Source of the DNA: CAYZQH01 sp050300015
GTDB lineage: Bacteria; Pseudomonadota; Gammaproteobacteria; Pseudomonadales; Cellvibrionaceae
Reading direction: 5' to 3'
Length of the DNA stretch: 64,000 nucleotides
NCBI GenBank assembly: GCA_050300015.1
Contig: JBNKWZ010000016.1
Location: 1 to 64,000, forward strand
The notes under the pieces are model-generated. The model made no database searches, had not been told where the DNA came from, and worked only from the letters and a program-made list of their open reading frames with translations. Position 1 is the stretch's first letter, and each line of letters opens with the position of its first letter. Shown in pieces: positions 1 to 10,031 of the stretch. A program made the position numbers and the translations under genes.

Positions 1-458
1 AAATTGCGCTAATAAAGCGGGATATAGCCGAAATTCGGTAATTATCGGCGCTTTTTAATTCAAGAAAAGGTATTAACAATCCGCGTGTTGTGATCCGATG
101 CGCTTGCCAAGTGGCCTGTGAGCAGTTAACATTCAGCGCCCAATAAATAGGCAAGCCCCTTCGCTAAGGGGCTTTTTTGTCTGAAATGTACGTAAAATCG
201 TTCGACTAAACAGACCTTGAGCCTGCATCGAATGCGCCTTCTAATTTAGGAGCGAATCGCAAGACTTACGCTAACAGAATGTTTTTTGAGCGTAGATGGT
301 GTCACTCTGTGATCGACATTGGGATGGTGCGGATTTCAAAATTCCCGAAGGTATTATCGTTCAGGGGTTAGAAACCGCTATTAAATCTGCTTGTTCACTC
401 GGTAACTTCGGGTTTCAAGCGGTGTGCAAAGTTTAATTTAATTGAAGTGAATCAGCCT
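1..458. other. Non-coding leader upstream of gltB
   Basis: No convincing gene is visible in this stretch. It holds a clear intrinsic terminator at 153-178, presumably for a gene left of the window. A weaker hairpin with a short T run lies at 27-56 (gccga 27-31 pairs with tcggc 45-49). The remaining roughly 280 bp before gltB should contain its promoter, but I could not pick a convincing -35/-10 pair by eye. Confidence 0.5.
153..178 (+). terminator. Intrinsic terminator
   Basis: The stem aagcccctt / aaggggctt has a short cgct loop and is followed directly by a T run. It probably ends a transcript entering from the left edge; the gene it serves is outside the window. Confidence 0.85.
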
Positions 459-3400
459 ATGAGTACTGGTTTATACCGGCTAGATGAATTTAAAGATAAC
501 TGCGGGTTTGGTTTAATTGCCCATCTCAAGGGTACGCCTAGCCATAAATTGCTGAAAACCGGCATTGAGGCGTTAACCTGCATGACGCATCGAGGCGGGA
601 TTGCAGCCGACGGTAAAACGGGTGACGGCTGTGGGCTGTTAATCCAAAAGCCGGACAGTTTTTTTCGGGAGGTGGCCAAAGCTGAGTTGGGTTTAACGCT
701 CTCTGAGCAATATGGCGTGGGCGCCATGATGCTCAACCCCAAAGCTGAGCAAGCAGAAGCGGCGAAGGCCGTTGTTTTAGAAGAATTGGCCCGACAGGGG
801 CTGAATGACGCTACTTGGCGTGAGTTGCCCACGGATAACGCCTGTTTGGGGCCAATAGCCAAAGACAGCCTGCCGTTGATGTTTCACTTGTTTGTTAATA
901 GTACGGATCAAGATGAAAAAGCGCTGAATGCCAAATTGTTTATTGCGCGGCGAAAAATGGAGAAACGTCTCAGCGGGGATGACGCTTTTTATGTGGCAAG
1001 TCTTTCTGCCAGTGTGGTGTCCTACAAAGGCCTGATGATGCCCGTGGACTTGCCCAAGTTTTATTTAGACCTGGCTGACCCGCGTATGGAAACGGCCATT
1101 TGTGTCTTTCATCAGCGGTTTTCCACCAATACTATGCCACGTTGGCCTTTGGCACAGCCTTTTAGAATGTTAGCGCACAATGGTGAAATCAATACGGTTA
1201 TGGGCAACCGCAATTGGTCCGTGGCGCGCACGTCTAAGTTTCAATCTGATCTGCTGCCGAGCCTTGAAGACATTACACCTTTAGTGAACCGCACGGGGTC
1301 GGATTCTTCCAGCCTGGATAACATGTTAGAAGTGTTAATCACTGGTGGTATGGAGCTGTATCGCGCCGTACGGATGTTGGTGCCGCCGGCTTGGCAGAAC
1401 GTAGAGACCATGAATGAAGATCTCAAGGCGTTTTATGAATACAACTCGATGCACATAGAGCCTTGGGATGGCCCCGCAGGCTTGGTGATTACAGACGGTC
1501 GTTACGCTGTGTGCACGCTGGATCGCAATGGTCTGCGGCCTTCGCGTTGGGTGATCACCAAAGATGACATCATTACGGTGGCATCTGAAGTGGGTGTCTA
1601 CCAATATGAGCCCGGCGATGTGGTGGCCAAGGGGCGTTTAGGGCCCGGCCAAATATTGTCTGTGGATACCTTGACGGGTGAGCTATTACACACCGCAGAT
1701 ATCGACGCGCAATTACAAAAAACGCAGCCCTACGCCCAGTGGCTGAAGGCGCGCGCGCGTCGCGTGGAGTCTAGTTTGGCGGTAGATGTGGCCGAAAACG
1801 GCCTCAGTGCTGAAGACGTCAAAACCTACATGAAAATGTACCAGGCCACTTTTGAAGAGTGCGACCAGGTGGTGCGACCTTTGGCAGAGGCCGGCCAAGA
1901 AGCTGTTGGCTCCATGGGTGATGACACGCCCATGGCGGTACTGTCGCAAAAACAGCGTTCACTATACGATTATTTTCGCCAGCAGTTCGCGCAGGTGACC
2001 AACCCCCCCATTGACCCGTTGCGCGAAGCCATTGTCATGTCGTTGGAAACTTGTCTTGGCAAAGAGCTTTCGGTGTTTACCGAAACGGAGGAGCATGCTG
2101 AACGGATTATTTTATCCAGCCCCGTGTTATCTCCTGCGAAATACCGAGCATTGCTGGAGGTGCAGCAGGATCGCTACAAGGCCGCGCAATACAGTTTGTT
2201 GTATAACCCCGAAGAGAAGTCTCTGTCACAGGCCATTGATGACTTGGTCGCCGACGTTGTGGCCGGTGTCAAAGCTGGCCAGGTGATTGTGGTGTTGAGC
2301 GATAGTGGTTTTAAAGAAGGATTGCTGCCAATTCATGCCCTTTTGGCCACCGGCGCCGTACATCACAAATTAACCGTTGATGGTTTGCGATGCGATGCCA
2401 ATATCGTGGTGGAAACTGCGACAGCTCGCGACCCGCATCATGTGGCCACTTTGATCGGCTTTGGAGCCACAGCGGTATACCCCTATTTGAGCTATTACAT
2501 CATCAACCAATTGGTGGCCTCAGGCGATATTGTGGTGGATATCGATACGGGCTACAAAAATTATGTCAAAGGCATTCAAAAAGGCCTGTTAAAAATTCTA
2601 TCGAAGATGGGGATCTCTACGGTGGCCTCCTACCGTGGGGCTCAACTGTTTGAGGCCATTGGTTTGTCGAGCGAAGTGGTTGATAAATGCTTTGCTGGTA
2701 CGCCCAGTCGTATTCAGGGTGCAGGCTTTGTGGATCTCGAATCTGATCAAAAAATGCTGGCCAGCCACGCCGTTAAAGCACGCAAACCTCTACAGTTTGG
2801 TGGGCTATTCAAATATGTGCACGGCCAGGAATACCACGCTTACAATCCCGATGTGGTGCAAACCCTCCATCGCGCTGTACAAAGTGGCGATTACAGCGCC
2901 TGGCGCGATTATGCAGGGTTGGTTAATGACCGGCCCGTGGCCACATTGCGAGATTTATTGAAGCTGAAGCTACCCGAGTCTCCGATTTCAATTGACGAAG
3001 TGGAGCCGGTTGAAAACCTGTTTAAGGCCTTCGATTCGGCGGGTATGTCGCTCGGTGCCTTATCGCCGGAGGCCCACGAAGCCTTGGCTGAAGCTATGAA
3101 TAGCCTCGGCGGGCGCTCGAACAGCGGTGAAGGGGGAGAGGACCCTGCGCGTTACGGCACCATCAAAATGTCCAAGATCAAACAGGTGGCCTCTGGCCGA
3201 TTTGGCGTCACACCTGCTTACCTGGTCAATGCAGAAGTCCTGCAGATCAAAGTGGCGCAGGGCGCAAAACCAGGTGAAGGTGGTCAGCTACCCGGTGCCA
3301 AGGTCAACGCCTTGATCGCACGGTTGCGCTATGCGGTGCCCGGCGTGACATTAATTTCACCGCCGCCACACCATGACATCTATTCGATTGAGGATTTGGC

Positions 3401-4907
3401 ACAGTTAATCTTTGACCTTAAGCAAGTGAACCCCGATGCTTTGGTCTCGGTGAAGTTGGTGTCGCGCCCCGGTGTGGGCACTATTGCTGCGGGCGTAGCC
3501 AAGGCCTATGCAGACCTGATTACCATCTCAGGTTACGATGGCGGTACTGCAGCGAGTCCCTTAACGTCCATTCGTTACGCGGGCTCTCCTTGGGAGTTGG
3601 GGCTGTCTGAAACCCATCAAATGCTGGCAGCCAATGACCTGCGCGATAAGGTTCGCGTGCAAACCGATGGTGGCCTCAAAACGGGGCTGGATGTGATCAA
3701 AGCGGCCATTCTGGGCGCAGAAAGCTTTGGTTTTGGTACGGCGCCTATGGTGGCACTCGGCTGTAAATACCTCAGAATCTGTCACTTGAATAACTGCGCT
3801 ACCGGCGTGGCGACTCAACAGGATAAGCTGCGTCAAGACCACTATATCGGCACGGTGGAAATGGTGAAAAACTTCTTCCGCTTTGTGGCGCAAGAAACTC
3901 GCGAGTGGATGGCACTGCTGGGTGTGCGCAGTTTGCAAGAGCTGATTGGCCGGGTTGACCTATTAGAAGCCATTGAGGGCAATACCCCTCGCCAAAGCAA
4001 GCTCGATTTTTCACCCATCCTGTATACAGATGATTTGCTCAAGAGCAAACCGTCGCACTGTATGGTGGAGCGCAATCATCCCTTTGACAAAGGCTTGTTG
4101 GCTGAAAAAATTGTTGAGACCGTGTTGCCCACTATTGAAGCCAAAAGTGGCGGCGCTTTTGATTTTAATATTACCAACTGTGATCGTTCTATTGGTGCGC
4201 GCGTCAGTGGCGAAATTGCCAAGCGCTACGGCAACGACGGTATGGCTGAAGCGCCTCTGCGCTTAAATTTCATCGGTGTTGCCGGGCAAAGCTTTGGTGT
4301 TTGGAATGCCGGTGGGCTGGAGCTTTATCTTGAGGGTGATGCCAACGACTACGTAGGCAAAGGCATGGCCGGAGGTAAAATTGTATTGCGCCCACCGCGC
4401 CATTCACACTTTGCCAGTCAAGACACCAGTATTATGGGCAATACCTGTTTATACGGCGCCACCGGCGGCAAATTGTTTGCTGCAGGGCGTGCCGGTGAGC
4501 GTTGCGGTGTGCGTAACTCCGGTGCGCATGTGGTGGTAGAGGGCGCGGGCGACCACTGTTGCGAATATATGACCGGCGGTGTGGTCACGGTGCTGGGTGA
4601 AACCGGTGTGAATTTCGGTGCGGGCATGACCGGTGGTTTTGCCTATGTATTGGATCGAAACAATCGCTTTGTGGACAAATACAACCACGAGTTGGTGGAT
4701 ATTACACGCATTAATACCGAGCAATTGGAAGCACATCGCAACCACTTGCGCAGTGTGATTGCCGAATTTTTTGAAGAGACCGAAAGCGCTTGGGCGCAAG
4801 AGCTGTTGGACCGGTTTGACCATTACATTGGCCAGTTCTGGTTGGTAAAACCGAAGGCTGCCAGTTTAGGCAGTCTGTTAACCAATTTTCGGGTTCGTGG
4901 TGAGTAA
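459..4907 (+). CDS. gltB: Glutamate synthase (NADPH) large subunit
   Basis: GltB hydrolyses glutamine and passes the ammonia through a tunnel to 2-oxoglutarate, giving two glutamates together with GltD. The order seen is: N-terminal class II glutamine amidotransferase domain with the nucleophile Cys in the DNCGFG motif (residue 15 from the chosen start, exposed after propeptide removal); the HQRFSTNT and AHNGEINT motifs; central domain; FMN-binding synthase domain with GGRSNSGEGGED; the Cys cluster CxxxxxNCATGVATQ for the 3Fe-4S centre; and the C-terminal GXGXG beta-helix. At about 1482 residues it is full length. An in-frame GTG lies 12 bases upstream at 447, but the ATG at 459 has a GAAG-type ribosome site at 444-447 and fits the family's short leader. 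It is followed 50 bp later by gltD. Confidence 0.97.
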   Translation: MSTGLYRLDEFKDNCGFGLIAHLKGTPSHKLLKTGIEALTCMTHRGGIAADGKTGDGCGLLIQKPDSFFREVAKAELGLTLSEQYGVGAMMLNPKAEQAEAAKAVVLEELARQGLNDATWRELPTDNACLGPIAKDSLPLMFHLFVNSTDQDEKALNAKLFIARRKMEKRLSGDDAFYVASLSASVVSYKGLMMPVDLPKFYLDLADPRMETAICVFHQRFSTNTMPRWPLAQPFRMLAHNGEINTVMGNRNWSVARTSKFQSDLLPSLEDITPLVNRTGSDSSSLDNMLEVLITGGMELYRAVRMLVPPAWQNVETMNEDLKAFYEYNSMHIEPWDGPAGLVITDGRYAVCTLDRNGLRPSRWVITKDDIITVASEVGVYQYEPGDVVAKGRLGPGQILSVDTLTGELLHTADIDAQLQKTQPYAQWLKARARRVESSLAVDVAENGLSAEDVKTYMKMYQATFEECDQVVRPLAEAGQEAVGSMGDDTPMAVLSQKQRSLYDYFRQQFAQVTNPPIDPLREAIVMSLETCLGKELSVFTETEEHAERIILSSPVLSPAKYRALLEVQQDRYKAAQYSLLYNPEEKSLSQAIDDLVADVVAGVKAGQVIVVLSDSGFKEGLLPIHALLATGAVHHKLTVDGLRCDANIVVETATARDPHHVATLIGFGATAVYPYLSYYIINQLVASGDIVVDIDTGYKNYVKGIQKGLLKILSKMGISTVASYRGAQLFEAIGLSSEVVDKCFAGTPSRIQGAGFVDLESDQKMLASHAVKARKPLQFGGLFKYVHGQEYHAYNPDVVQTLHRAVQSGDYSAWRDYAGLVNDRPVATLRDLLKLKLPESPISIDEVEPVENLFKAFDSAGMSLGALSPEAHEALAEAMNSLGGRSNSGEGGEDPARYGTIKMSKIKQVASGRFGVTPAYLVNAEVLQIKVAQGAKPGEGGQLPGAKVNALIARLRYAVPGVTLISPPPHHDIYSIEDLAQLIFDLKQVNPDALVSVKLVSRPGVGTIAAGVAKAYADLITISGYDGGTAASPLTSIRYAGSPWELGLSETHQMLAANDLRDKVRVQTDGGLKTGLDVIKAAILGAESFGFGTAPMVALGCKYLRICHLNNCATGVATQQDKLRQDHYIGTVEMVKNFFRFVAQETREWMALLGVRSLQELIGRVDLLEAIEGNTPRQSKLDFSPILYTDDLLKSKPSHCMVERNHPFDKGLLAEKIVETVLPTIEAKSGGAFDFNITNCDRSIGARVSGEIAKRYGNDGMAEAPLRLNFIGVAGQSFGVWNAGGLELYLEGDANDYVGKGMAGGKIVLRPPRHSHFASQDTSIMGNTCLYGATGGKLFAAGRAGERCGVRNSGAHVVVEGAGDHCCEYMTGGVVTVLGETGVNFGAGMTGGFAYVLDRNNRFVDKYNHELVDITRINTEQLEAHRNHLRSVIAEFFEETESAWAQELLDRFDHYIGQFWLVKPKAASLGSLLTNFRVRGE

Positions 4908-4957
4908 TTTAGCAGTTAAAGAAAGGGTGCCCCCTTTTATCGAGTTGAGATAGCACT

Positions 4958-6376
4958 ATGGCAGACCGTTTACATAACGACTTTCAATTTTTGGATGTTG
5001 GGCGCCAAGACCCCAACAAAAAAAATATCGAGGTGCGTAAACACCAGTTTGTGGAAATTTACGAGCCGTTTGATAAAAGCCAAGTACAGGGGCAATCGCA
5101 CCGCTGCTTGTCTTGCGGTAACCCCTATTGCGAGTGGAAATGCCCAGTTCATAATTTTATTCCCAACTGGTTAAAGTTGATTTCTGAAGGCAACATTATG
5201 GCCGCGGCAGACCTCTCGCACGAGACCAACAGTTTGCCCGAGGTCTGCGGTCGCGTTTGTCCACAAGACCGTTTGTGTGAGGGCGCCTGTACACTCAATG
5301 ACGGTTTCGGGGCGGTGACCATTGGTAACGCTGAAAAATATATCACCGATACGGCTTTTGCCATGGGCTGGCGTCCAGATATGTCCAAGGTGGTTTGGAC
5401 CGATAAAAAAGTAGCGGTGATTGGTGCTGGGCCTGCTGGTTTGGGCTGTGCCGATGTATTGGTGCGCAACGGGGTGAAACCGGTGGTGTTTGACCGCTAT
5501 CCAGAGATTGGCGGCCTACTTACCTTTGGTATCCCGGAATTTAAATTAGAAAAATCCGTTATGAGCCGCCGACGCGAAGTGTTTCAAGAAATGGGCGTTG
5601 AGTTTCGCTTAAGCACGGAAATCGGTAAGGATGTTTCCATGGCGGAGCTTCTAGCGGAGTATGATGCCGTGTTTATGGGTATGGGTACCTATACTTATAT
5701 GAAGGGTGGCTTCCCTGGAGAAGACTTGCCTGGTGTATACGATGCACTGCCATTTTTGATTTCCAACGTGAATCGCAACTTGGGTTTTGAAAAGTCCGAA
5801 GCGGATTTTATCAGTGTGCGGGGCCAGCGCGTGGTGGTGTTGGGTGGTGGCGATACGGCCATGGATTGTAACCGAACGTCTATCCGTCAAGGTGCTGCGC
5901 AGGTATCCTGTGCCTATCGTCGTGACGAGGCCAACATGCCGGGTTCGCGTCGAGAAGTGGCCAATGCCCGCGAAGAGGGTGTGGAATTTTTGTATAATCG
6001 TCAGCCGATTGCCATTGTGGGTGACAGCAAAGTCGAAGGTGTTAAAGTGGTGACCACCCAATTGGGTGAACCTGATGAGCGTGGCCGCCGACGACCTGAG
6101 CCCATTCCTGGCAGTGAAGAAGTGCTGCCCGCTGATGTGGTACTGATTGCGTTTGGCTTTAGACCGAGTCCCGAACCTTGGTTTGAAGAAAACGGGGTTA
6201 AAGTTAACGACTGGGGTGGAGTGGAAGCGCCCGAAGAACAAAACTATAAATTTCAAACTTCAAATCCGAAAGTGTTTGCTGGCGGCGATATGGTGCGTGG
6301 TTCTGACCTAGTGGTCACCGCCATTTGGGAAGGTCGGCAAGCTGCGGAAGGTATTCTTGACTACCTGGATGTGTAA
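4958..6376 (+). CDS. gltD: Glutamate synthase small subunit
   Basis: This is the FAD- and NADPH-binding beta subunit that supplies electrons to GltB. The N-terminal third carries the cysteine motifs for 4Fe-4S clusters (CLSCGNPYCEWKCPVHN, then CGRVCPQDRLCEGAC). An FAD-binding GAGPAG fingerprint lies near residue 153, and a second nucleotide-binding GGGDTAMDC site near residue 300 matches the NADPH domain. At 472 residues it matches the family. The start ATG follows gltB by 50 bp with only a weak ribosome-binding site, which fits coupling to gltB. hemE begins 15 bp after its stop, so gltB-gltD-hemE probably form one transcript. Confidence 0.97.
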   Translation: MADRLHNDFQFLDVGRQDPNKKNIEVRKHQFVEIYEPFDKSQVQGQSHRCLSCGNPYCEWKCPVHNFIPNWLKLISEGNIMAAADLSHETNSLPEVCGRVCPQDRLCEGACTLNDGFGAVTIGNAEKYITDTAFAMGWRPDMSKVVWTDKKVAVIGAGPAGLGCADVLVRNGVKPVVFDRYPEIGGLLTFGIPEFKLEKSVMSRRREVFQEMGVEFRLSTEIGKDVSMAELLAEYDAVFMGMGTYTYMKGGFPGEDLPGVYDALPFLISNVNRNLGFEKSEADFISVRGQRVVVLGGGDTAMDCNRTSIRQGAAQVSCAYRRDEANMPGSRREVANAREEGVEFLYNRQPIAIVGDSKVEGVKVVTTQLGEPDERGRRRPEPIPGSEEVLPADVVLIAFGFRPSPEPWFEENGVKVNDWGGVEAPEEQNYKFQTSNPKVFAGGDMVRGSDLVVTAIWEGRQAAEGILDYLDV

Positions 6377-6391
6377 TCCTTAAGGCTTAAC

Positions 6392-7459
6392 ATGACAGAT
6401 CTCGCCAACGACCGTTTTTTGCGTGCGCTTGCAAAGCAACCGGTGGATCGCACACCCGTATGGATGATGCGTCAAGCCGGGCGTTATTTACCAGAGTATC
6501 GTGCATCACGCGCGCATGCGGGCAGTTTTCTGGATCTTTGCAAAAATGCAGACTTTGCTTGCGAGGTGACTCTACAGCCTCTGGCGCGTTACCCGTTGGA
6601 TGCTGCCATTTTGTTTTCCGATATTTTAACGGTGCCGGATGCGCTGGGCCTGGGCTTGTATTTCGAAGAGGGTGAAGGCCCGCGTTTCCAAAAACCCATT
6701 GTCACCGAGCAAGACATTGCCAACCTCCGCGCCATCAATACTGAGCGCGACCTCCCTTATGTGTTGAATGCAGTCAAAACCATTCGCAGTGCCTTGGCGG
6801 GCCAAGTACCGTTGATCGGATTTTCTGGCAGCCCCTGGACTCTGGCTACTTATATGGTCGAGGGTCGCTCCTCCAGAGATTTCGCCAAAGTAAAAAACCT
6901 GGCTTACAGTAACAGTGATGCCATGCATCAACTGCTTGACGTGCTGGTGGCCTCAGTAACCGATTATTTAAATGCGCAAATACTGGCCGGCGCCCAAGCG
7001 GTGCAAATCTTTGATACCTGGGGTGGTGTGCTGTCTCACGATGCTTACCTGTCTTTCTCCTTGAACCCCATGAAGAAAATTGTCGATGGGCTGATCAAAG
7101 AGCACGAAGGGCGTCCGGTGCCGGTGATTGTGTTTACCAAAGGTGGCGGACAATGGCTGGAAGCCATGGCCGACATTGGTGCCACCTGTCTCGGTTTGGA
7201 CTGGACCACTGATATCGGCGAGGCGCGCAAACGCGTGGGTGATAAGGTGGCCTTACAGGGCAATATGGACCCTGCCATATTGCGCACTTCGCCTGATCGT
7301 ATTCGTGCAGAAGTGCAAAAAATCCTCAGTGCCTATGGCTCGGGCAGCGGCCATGTATTTAATTTGGGACATGGTATTACGCCGGACGTCCCTCCCGAAA
7401 ATGCCGGTGCCTTTATAACCGCAGTGCAAAAATTCTCAGAAAATTATCATTCTTCGTAA
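6392..7459 (+). CDS. hemE: Uroporphyrinogen decarboxylase
   Basis: HemE removes the four acetate carboxyls of uroporphyrinogen III to give coproporphyrinogen III in the cytosol. The N-terminal substrate-binding signature PVWMMRQAGRYLPEYR is present, as are the catalytic Asp region FSDILTVPDALG and the second family signature GFSGSPWTLATYMVEG. At 355 residues it is the usual length with no insertions. It starts 15 bp after gltD. The gltBD-hemE linkage is known from Pseudomonas. Other heme genes (hemC, hemD, hemX) lie at the far end of this window. Confidence 0.97.
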   Translation: MTDLANDRFLRALAKQPVDRTPVWMMRQAGRYLPEYRASRAHAGSFLDLCKNADFACEVTLQPLARYPLDAAILFSDILTVPDALGLGLYFEEGEGPRFQKPIVTEQDIANLRAINTERDLPYVLNAVKTIRSALAGQVPLIGFSGSPWTLATYMVEGRSSRDFAKVKNLAYSNSDAMHQLLDVLVASVTDYLNAQILAGAQAVQIFDTWGGVLSHDAYLSFSLNPMKKIVDGLIKEHEGRPVPVIVFTKGGGQWLEAMADIGATCLGLDWTTDIGEARKRVGDKVALQGNMDPAILRTSPDRIRAEVQKILSAYGSGSGHVFNLGHGITPDVPPENAGAFITAVQKFSENYHSS

Positions 7460-7574
7460 TACCGTCTATTCTTATTGTGAATAAGCAAGTTGTAAGTCAC
7501 AGTTATGGCTTGCGCCAGTTTGCAATGCGCAAAACTTACCCGGATTGCGCTTATCATCTTCCTGCTGACTAGTT

Positions 7575-7580
7575 TATAAT
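7575..7580 (+). promoter_or_regulatory. Possible -10 box for the HD-GYP gene
   Basis: A perfect TATAAT lies 72 bp upstream of the TTG start at 7653. The hexamer 17 bp upstream (TATCAT) is a poor -35, so this rests mostly on the -10 and on the roughly 190-bp gap after hemE. Confidence 0.3.
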
Positions 7581-7652
7581 CACTGGTAACTGTATGATTT
7601 TGAATAATTGTAGAGCCCTGCAGGCGTTTGAACGCATTAAGAGGTAACGGAA

Positions 7653-9041
7653 TTGGGCATTAAACAGATTAAAGTTGACGTCAACGAAGTGACCGTTGGC
7701 ATGTTTGTGTCTGGGCTGGACCGTCCATGGACGCAAACGCCCTTCCCGCTACAAGGGTTTTATGTTCGCGATCTCGATGAAATACGTGAGCTGAAGGCCC
7801 ATTGTCACCACGTGTATATCGACGTAATTAAGGGCGCAGGCCCCCTAAAAACCAAATTGCGAACGATGTCCGGCAGGGCTGCGCCCAAAGGGGTGAACGG
7901 TCGAGCAGCACCCAAAACTGCGCGGGCGGTGGATGTGGCGCCTTTGCGAGTGCGTCACGGTGTGTATCCGAGCGAAGTGGTGCCCTTACAAAAAGAGCTG
8001 GATGAGGCACGTGACCTACACCGTTCTGTGCACGGTGCCCTGCGCTCAGTGATTGAACAGCTTGAAACTGAGCAACAAAATATTCCCATCCATGAAACCA
8101 AGCGCGTGGCTGGCGCCATGGTGGATAGCATCTTACGCAGCCCTGATGCCTTTACGTGGCTGAGTCGAGTGCGCGACAAAGATGAATACACCTACAATCA
8201 TGCCGTGCGTTCAGCCGTGCTGGCGATTTTATTTGGCCGTCATATCGGTTTGCGTAAGGATGACCTAGACGTATTGGCTTTGGGTGTATTGCTGAAAGAC
8301 ATCGGTAAAACCCGTTTGCCCAGAGCGTTGCTCGAGAAAAAAGACAGAACACGTACCGAAAACGAGGCCTATCAGCAGTTCGTACTTTATAGCGTTGAAA
8401 TTTTGCGTAAGCTGCCTGACATCAAGCCACGTGTGACTGCAGTGGTGAAAACCCACTGTGAAAGGGTAAACGGCAGTGGTTTTCCGGAGCGGCTGCGTGG
8501 CGATGCCATCCCGCTGTTGGGTAAAGTGGCGGGCATAGTCACTTTTTACGACGAGACCACCAATCCACGTGGGGCGCACCCCTTGTCACCCTCAAGAGCG
8601 GTTGCCAAACTTTATGAATTGCGCGACACCGAATTTCAATCGGATTTGGTGGTGGAGTTTATTCGCGCCATTGGTTTGTACCCCACTGGCACGTTGATTG
8701 AGCTGAATACGGGTGAAGTCGCAGTGGTGGTGGAACAAAACTTTCGCCGCCGTTTAAAGCCTCGCGTCATGATTGTCATGGATGCCTACAAAAACCTATT
8801 GGACGAGCCCGTGTTTATGGATTTGTCTGAAGATGAAAAGGCCAAACAGGCCAAGGTGGACGCAGGCAAGGTACACCCCAACGATGTGGAAATGATTGAA
8901 ATTGTGCAAGATTTAGAGCCTGGTGCTTATAACGTGAACATCGCTGAAGTGTTGGACGATTATCTTGAGCGTTTGAGCAGTAATAAGGTGCGCTCCTTCT
9001 TTAAAGGGCACAATAAATTGGTATCGTTGTTTGCACGTTAG
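7653..9041 (+). CDS. DUF3391/HD-GYP protein with degenerate catalytic motifs
   Basis: The N-terminus (about 5-60) fits the DUF3391 domain found in front of HD-GYP cyclic-di-GMP phosphodiesterases, and residues 175-310 align with HD-GYP. Key ligands are changed: the HD pair is K215-D216 (LLKDIGK), the usual HP after it is F-V (QQFVLYSVEIL), HHE is H-C-E (268-270), and DGSGYP is NGSGFP (273-278). D300 is kept. The domain is therefore recognisable but probably cannot bind the di-iron or tri-iron centre, so a binding or regulatory role is more likely than catalysis (inference). The TTG start has a good AGAGGT site ahead, and the DUF3391 motif begins immediately after it. The gene lies alone between hemE and a terminator. 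Confidence 0.8.
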   Translation: MGIKQIKVDVNEVTVGMFVSGLDRPWTQTPFPLQGFYVRDLDEIRELKAHCHHVYIDVIKGAGPLKTKLRTMSGRAAPKGVNGRAAPKTARAVDVAPLRVRHGVYPSEVVPLQKELDEARDLHRSVHGALRSVIEQLETEQQNIPIHETKRVAGAMVDSILRSPDAFTWLSRVRDKDEYTYNHAVRSAVLAILFGRHIGLRKDDLDVLALGVLLKDIGKTRLPRALLEKKDRTRTENEAYQQFVLYSVEILRKLPDIKPRVTAVVKTHCERVNGSGFPERLRGDAIPLLGKVAGIVTFYDETTNPRGAHPLSPSRAVAKLYELRDTEFQSDLVVEFIRAIGLYPTGTLIELNTGEVAVVVEQNFRRRLKPRVMIVMDAYKNLLDEPVFMDLSEDEKAKQAKVDAGKVHPNDVEMIEIVQDLEPGAYNVNIAEVLDDYLERLSSNKVRSFFKGHNKLVSLFAR

Positions 9042-9085
9042 TGCACAATAAAGCGTAATCTTGCGGCAAAAAGTACGTTCAGAAA

Positions 9086-9117
9086 GCGATGCACCTCTCA
9101 GGTGCATCGCTTTTTTT
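9086..9117 (+). terminator. Intrinsic terminator between convergent genes
   Basis: An 11-bp perfect stem (gcgatgcacct 9086-9096 with aggtgcatcgc 9100-9110, loop ctc) is followed by seven T. It lies between the HD-GYP gene and the convergent psd gene and is placed to end the plus-strand transcript. Confidence 0.9.
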
Positions 9118-9157
9118 GTGGCGACGCTTGGTGCCGAGCCAAACTGCCAACGTTCGG

Positions 9158-10006
9158 CTATGTGCGCAACCGGCCAATCTTTTGCCCCATCTGCACGGGG
9201 CTGCCTGCGGTCAAATCGGGGGTCCAATCGGCCGCGCCCTCGGGCAATAAAACCACTGCCGTAGAGCCCAATAAAAAACGCCCCATCTCTGCGCCCTTCT
9301 CCAGGGTGGGGGCGGTGCCGGGGTAATGCGTGGTGTGGATGCGCGACTGTAACGGCGCGACAGTACCAGCCCAAACGGTTTGAATGCTCGCGACAATCAT
9401 CGCGCCCACTAAAACCACCACCATGGGCCCGGCCTCGGTTTCAAATTCACACACCACGCGCTCATTACGCGCAAAGAGCTTGGGGACATGCTCTGCGGTG
9501 GTTTGGTTCACCGAAAACAATTTGCCTGGGACAAACGTCATTTTGCGTAAAGTGCCTGCAAGTGGCATGTGCACACGATGATAATCCTTGGGTGACAAAT
9601 ACACTGTCATAAATTGCCCGTTGGCAAAGGTCTTGGCGGACCGGTCGCAAGCGGTTAATTCCGCCACACTAAAGTGTTGTCCCTTGGCCTGAAATATCCG
9701 ACCCGATTCAATACGCCCCATTTGACTGATGGCGCCATCCGCTGGGCTCACAATCGCATGTGGCTCATTGCATAGTGGCCGCGCATCCGCTTTTAATGCG
9801 CGGGTAAAAAAATCATTAAAGCTGCGGTACTGGGATAACGCCTCAATGGCCGCCTCAGACATGTTGACACCGTAGTGCTTGGCAAACCGCGTAATGAACT
9901 GCTGTTTAATAAAAGGTGTTTCGCTGGCCGCCAATTGGCCGATCAAGCGTGAGACCAAGTGATGGGGCAATAGACGTTGTAGGGCAATAAATAAGGTGTC
10001 TTTCAT
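9158..10006 (-). CDS. psd: Phosphatidylserine decarboxylase proenzyme
   Basis: Psd makes phosphatidylethanolamine from phosphatidylserine at the inner membrane. The proenzyme cleaves itself at the LGST motif (residues 246-249), and Ser248 becomes the pyruvoyl cofactor of the alpha chain. The motif DYHRVHMP (141-148) and the SPADG motif near residue 90 carry the conserved His and Asp of the self-cleavage triad. At 282 residues it is typical of the proteobacterial short form. It starts at an ATG 25 bp after the rsgA stop, so rsgA-psd form a likely minus-strand operon, as in many gammaproteobacteria. Confidence 0.96.
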   Translation of the reverse strand: MKDTLFIALQRLLPHHLVSRLIGQLAASETPFIKQQFITRFAKHYGVNMSEAAIEALSQYRSFNDFFTRALKADARPLCNEPHAIVSPADGAISQMGRIESGRIFQAKGQHFSVAELTACDRSAKTFANGQFMTVYLSPKDYHRVHMPLAGTLRKMTFVPGKLFSVNQTTAEHVPKLFARNERVVCEFETEAGPMVVVLVGAMIVASIQTVWAGTVAPLQSRIHTTHYPGTAPTLEKGAEMGRFLLGSTAVVLLPEGAADWTPDLTAGSPVQMGQKIGRLRT

Positions 10007-10031
10007 AGGCTAGGTGTAATGGTGCTTAGGC

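Noticed and set aside
5651..6256. 201-residue minus-strand frame inside gltD
   Set aside because: It is antisense to a fully conserved gene, has no recognisable domain and arises from codon bias in the opposite frame.
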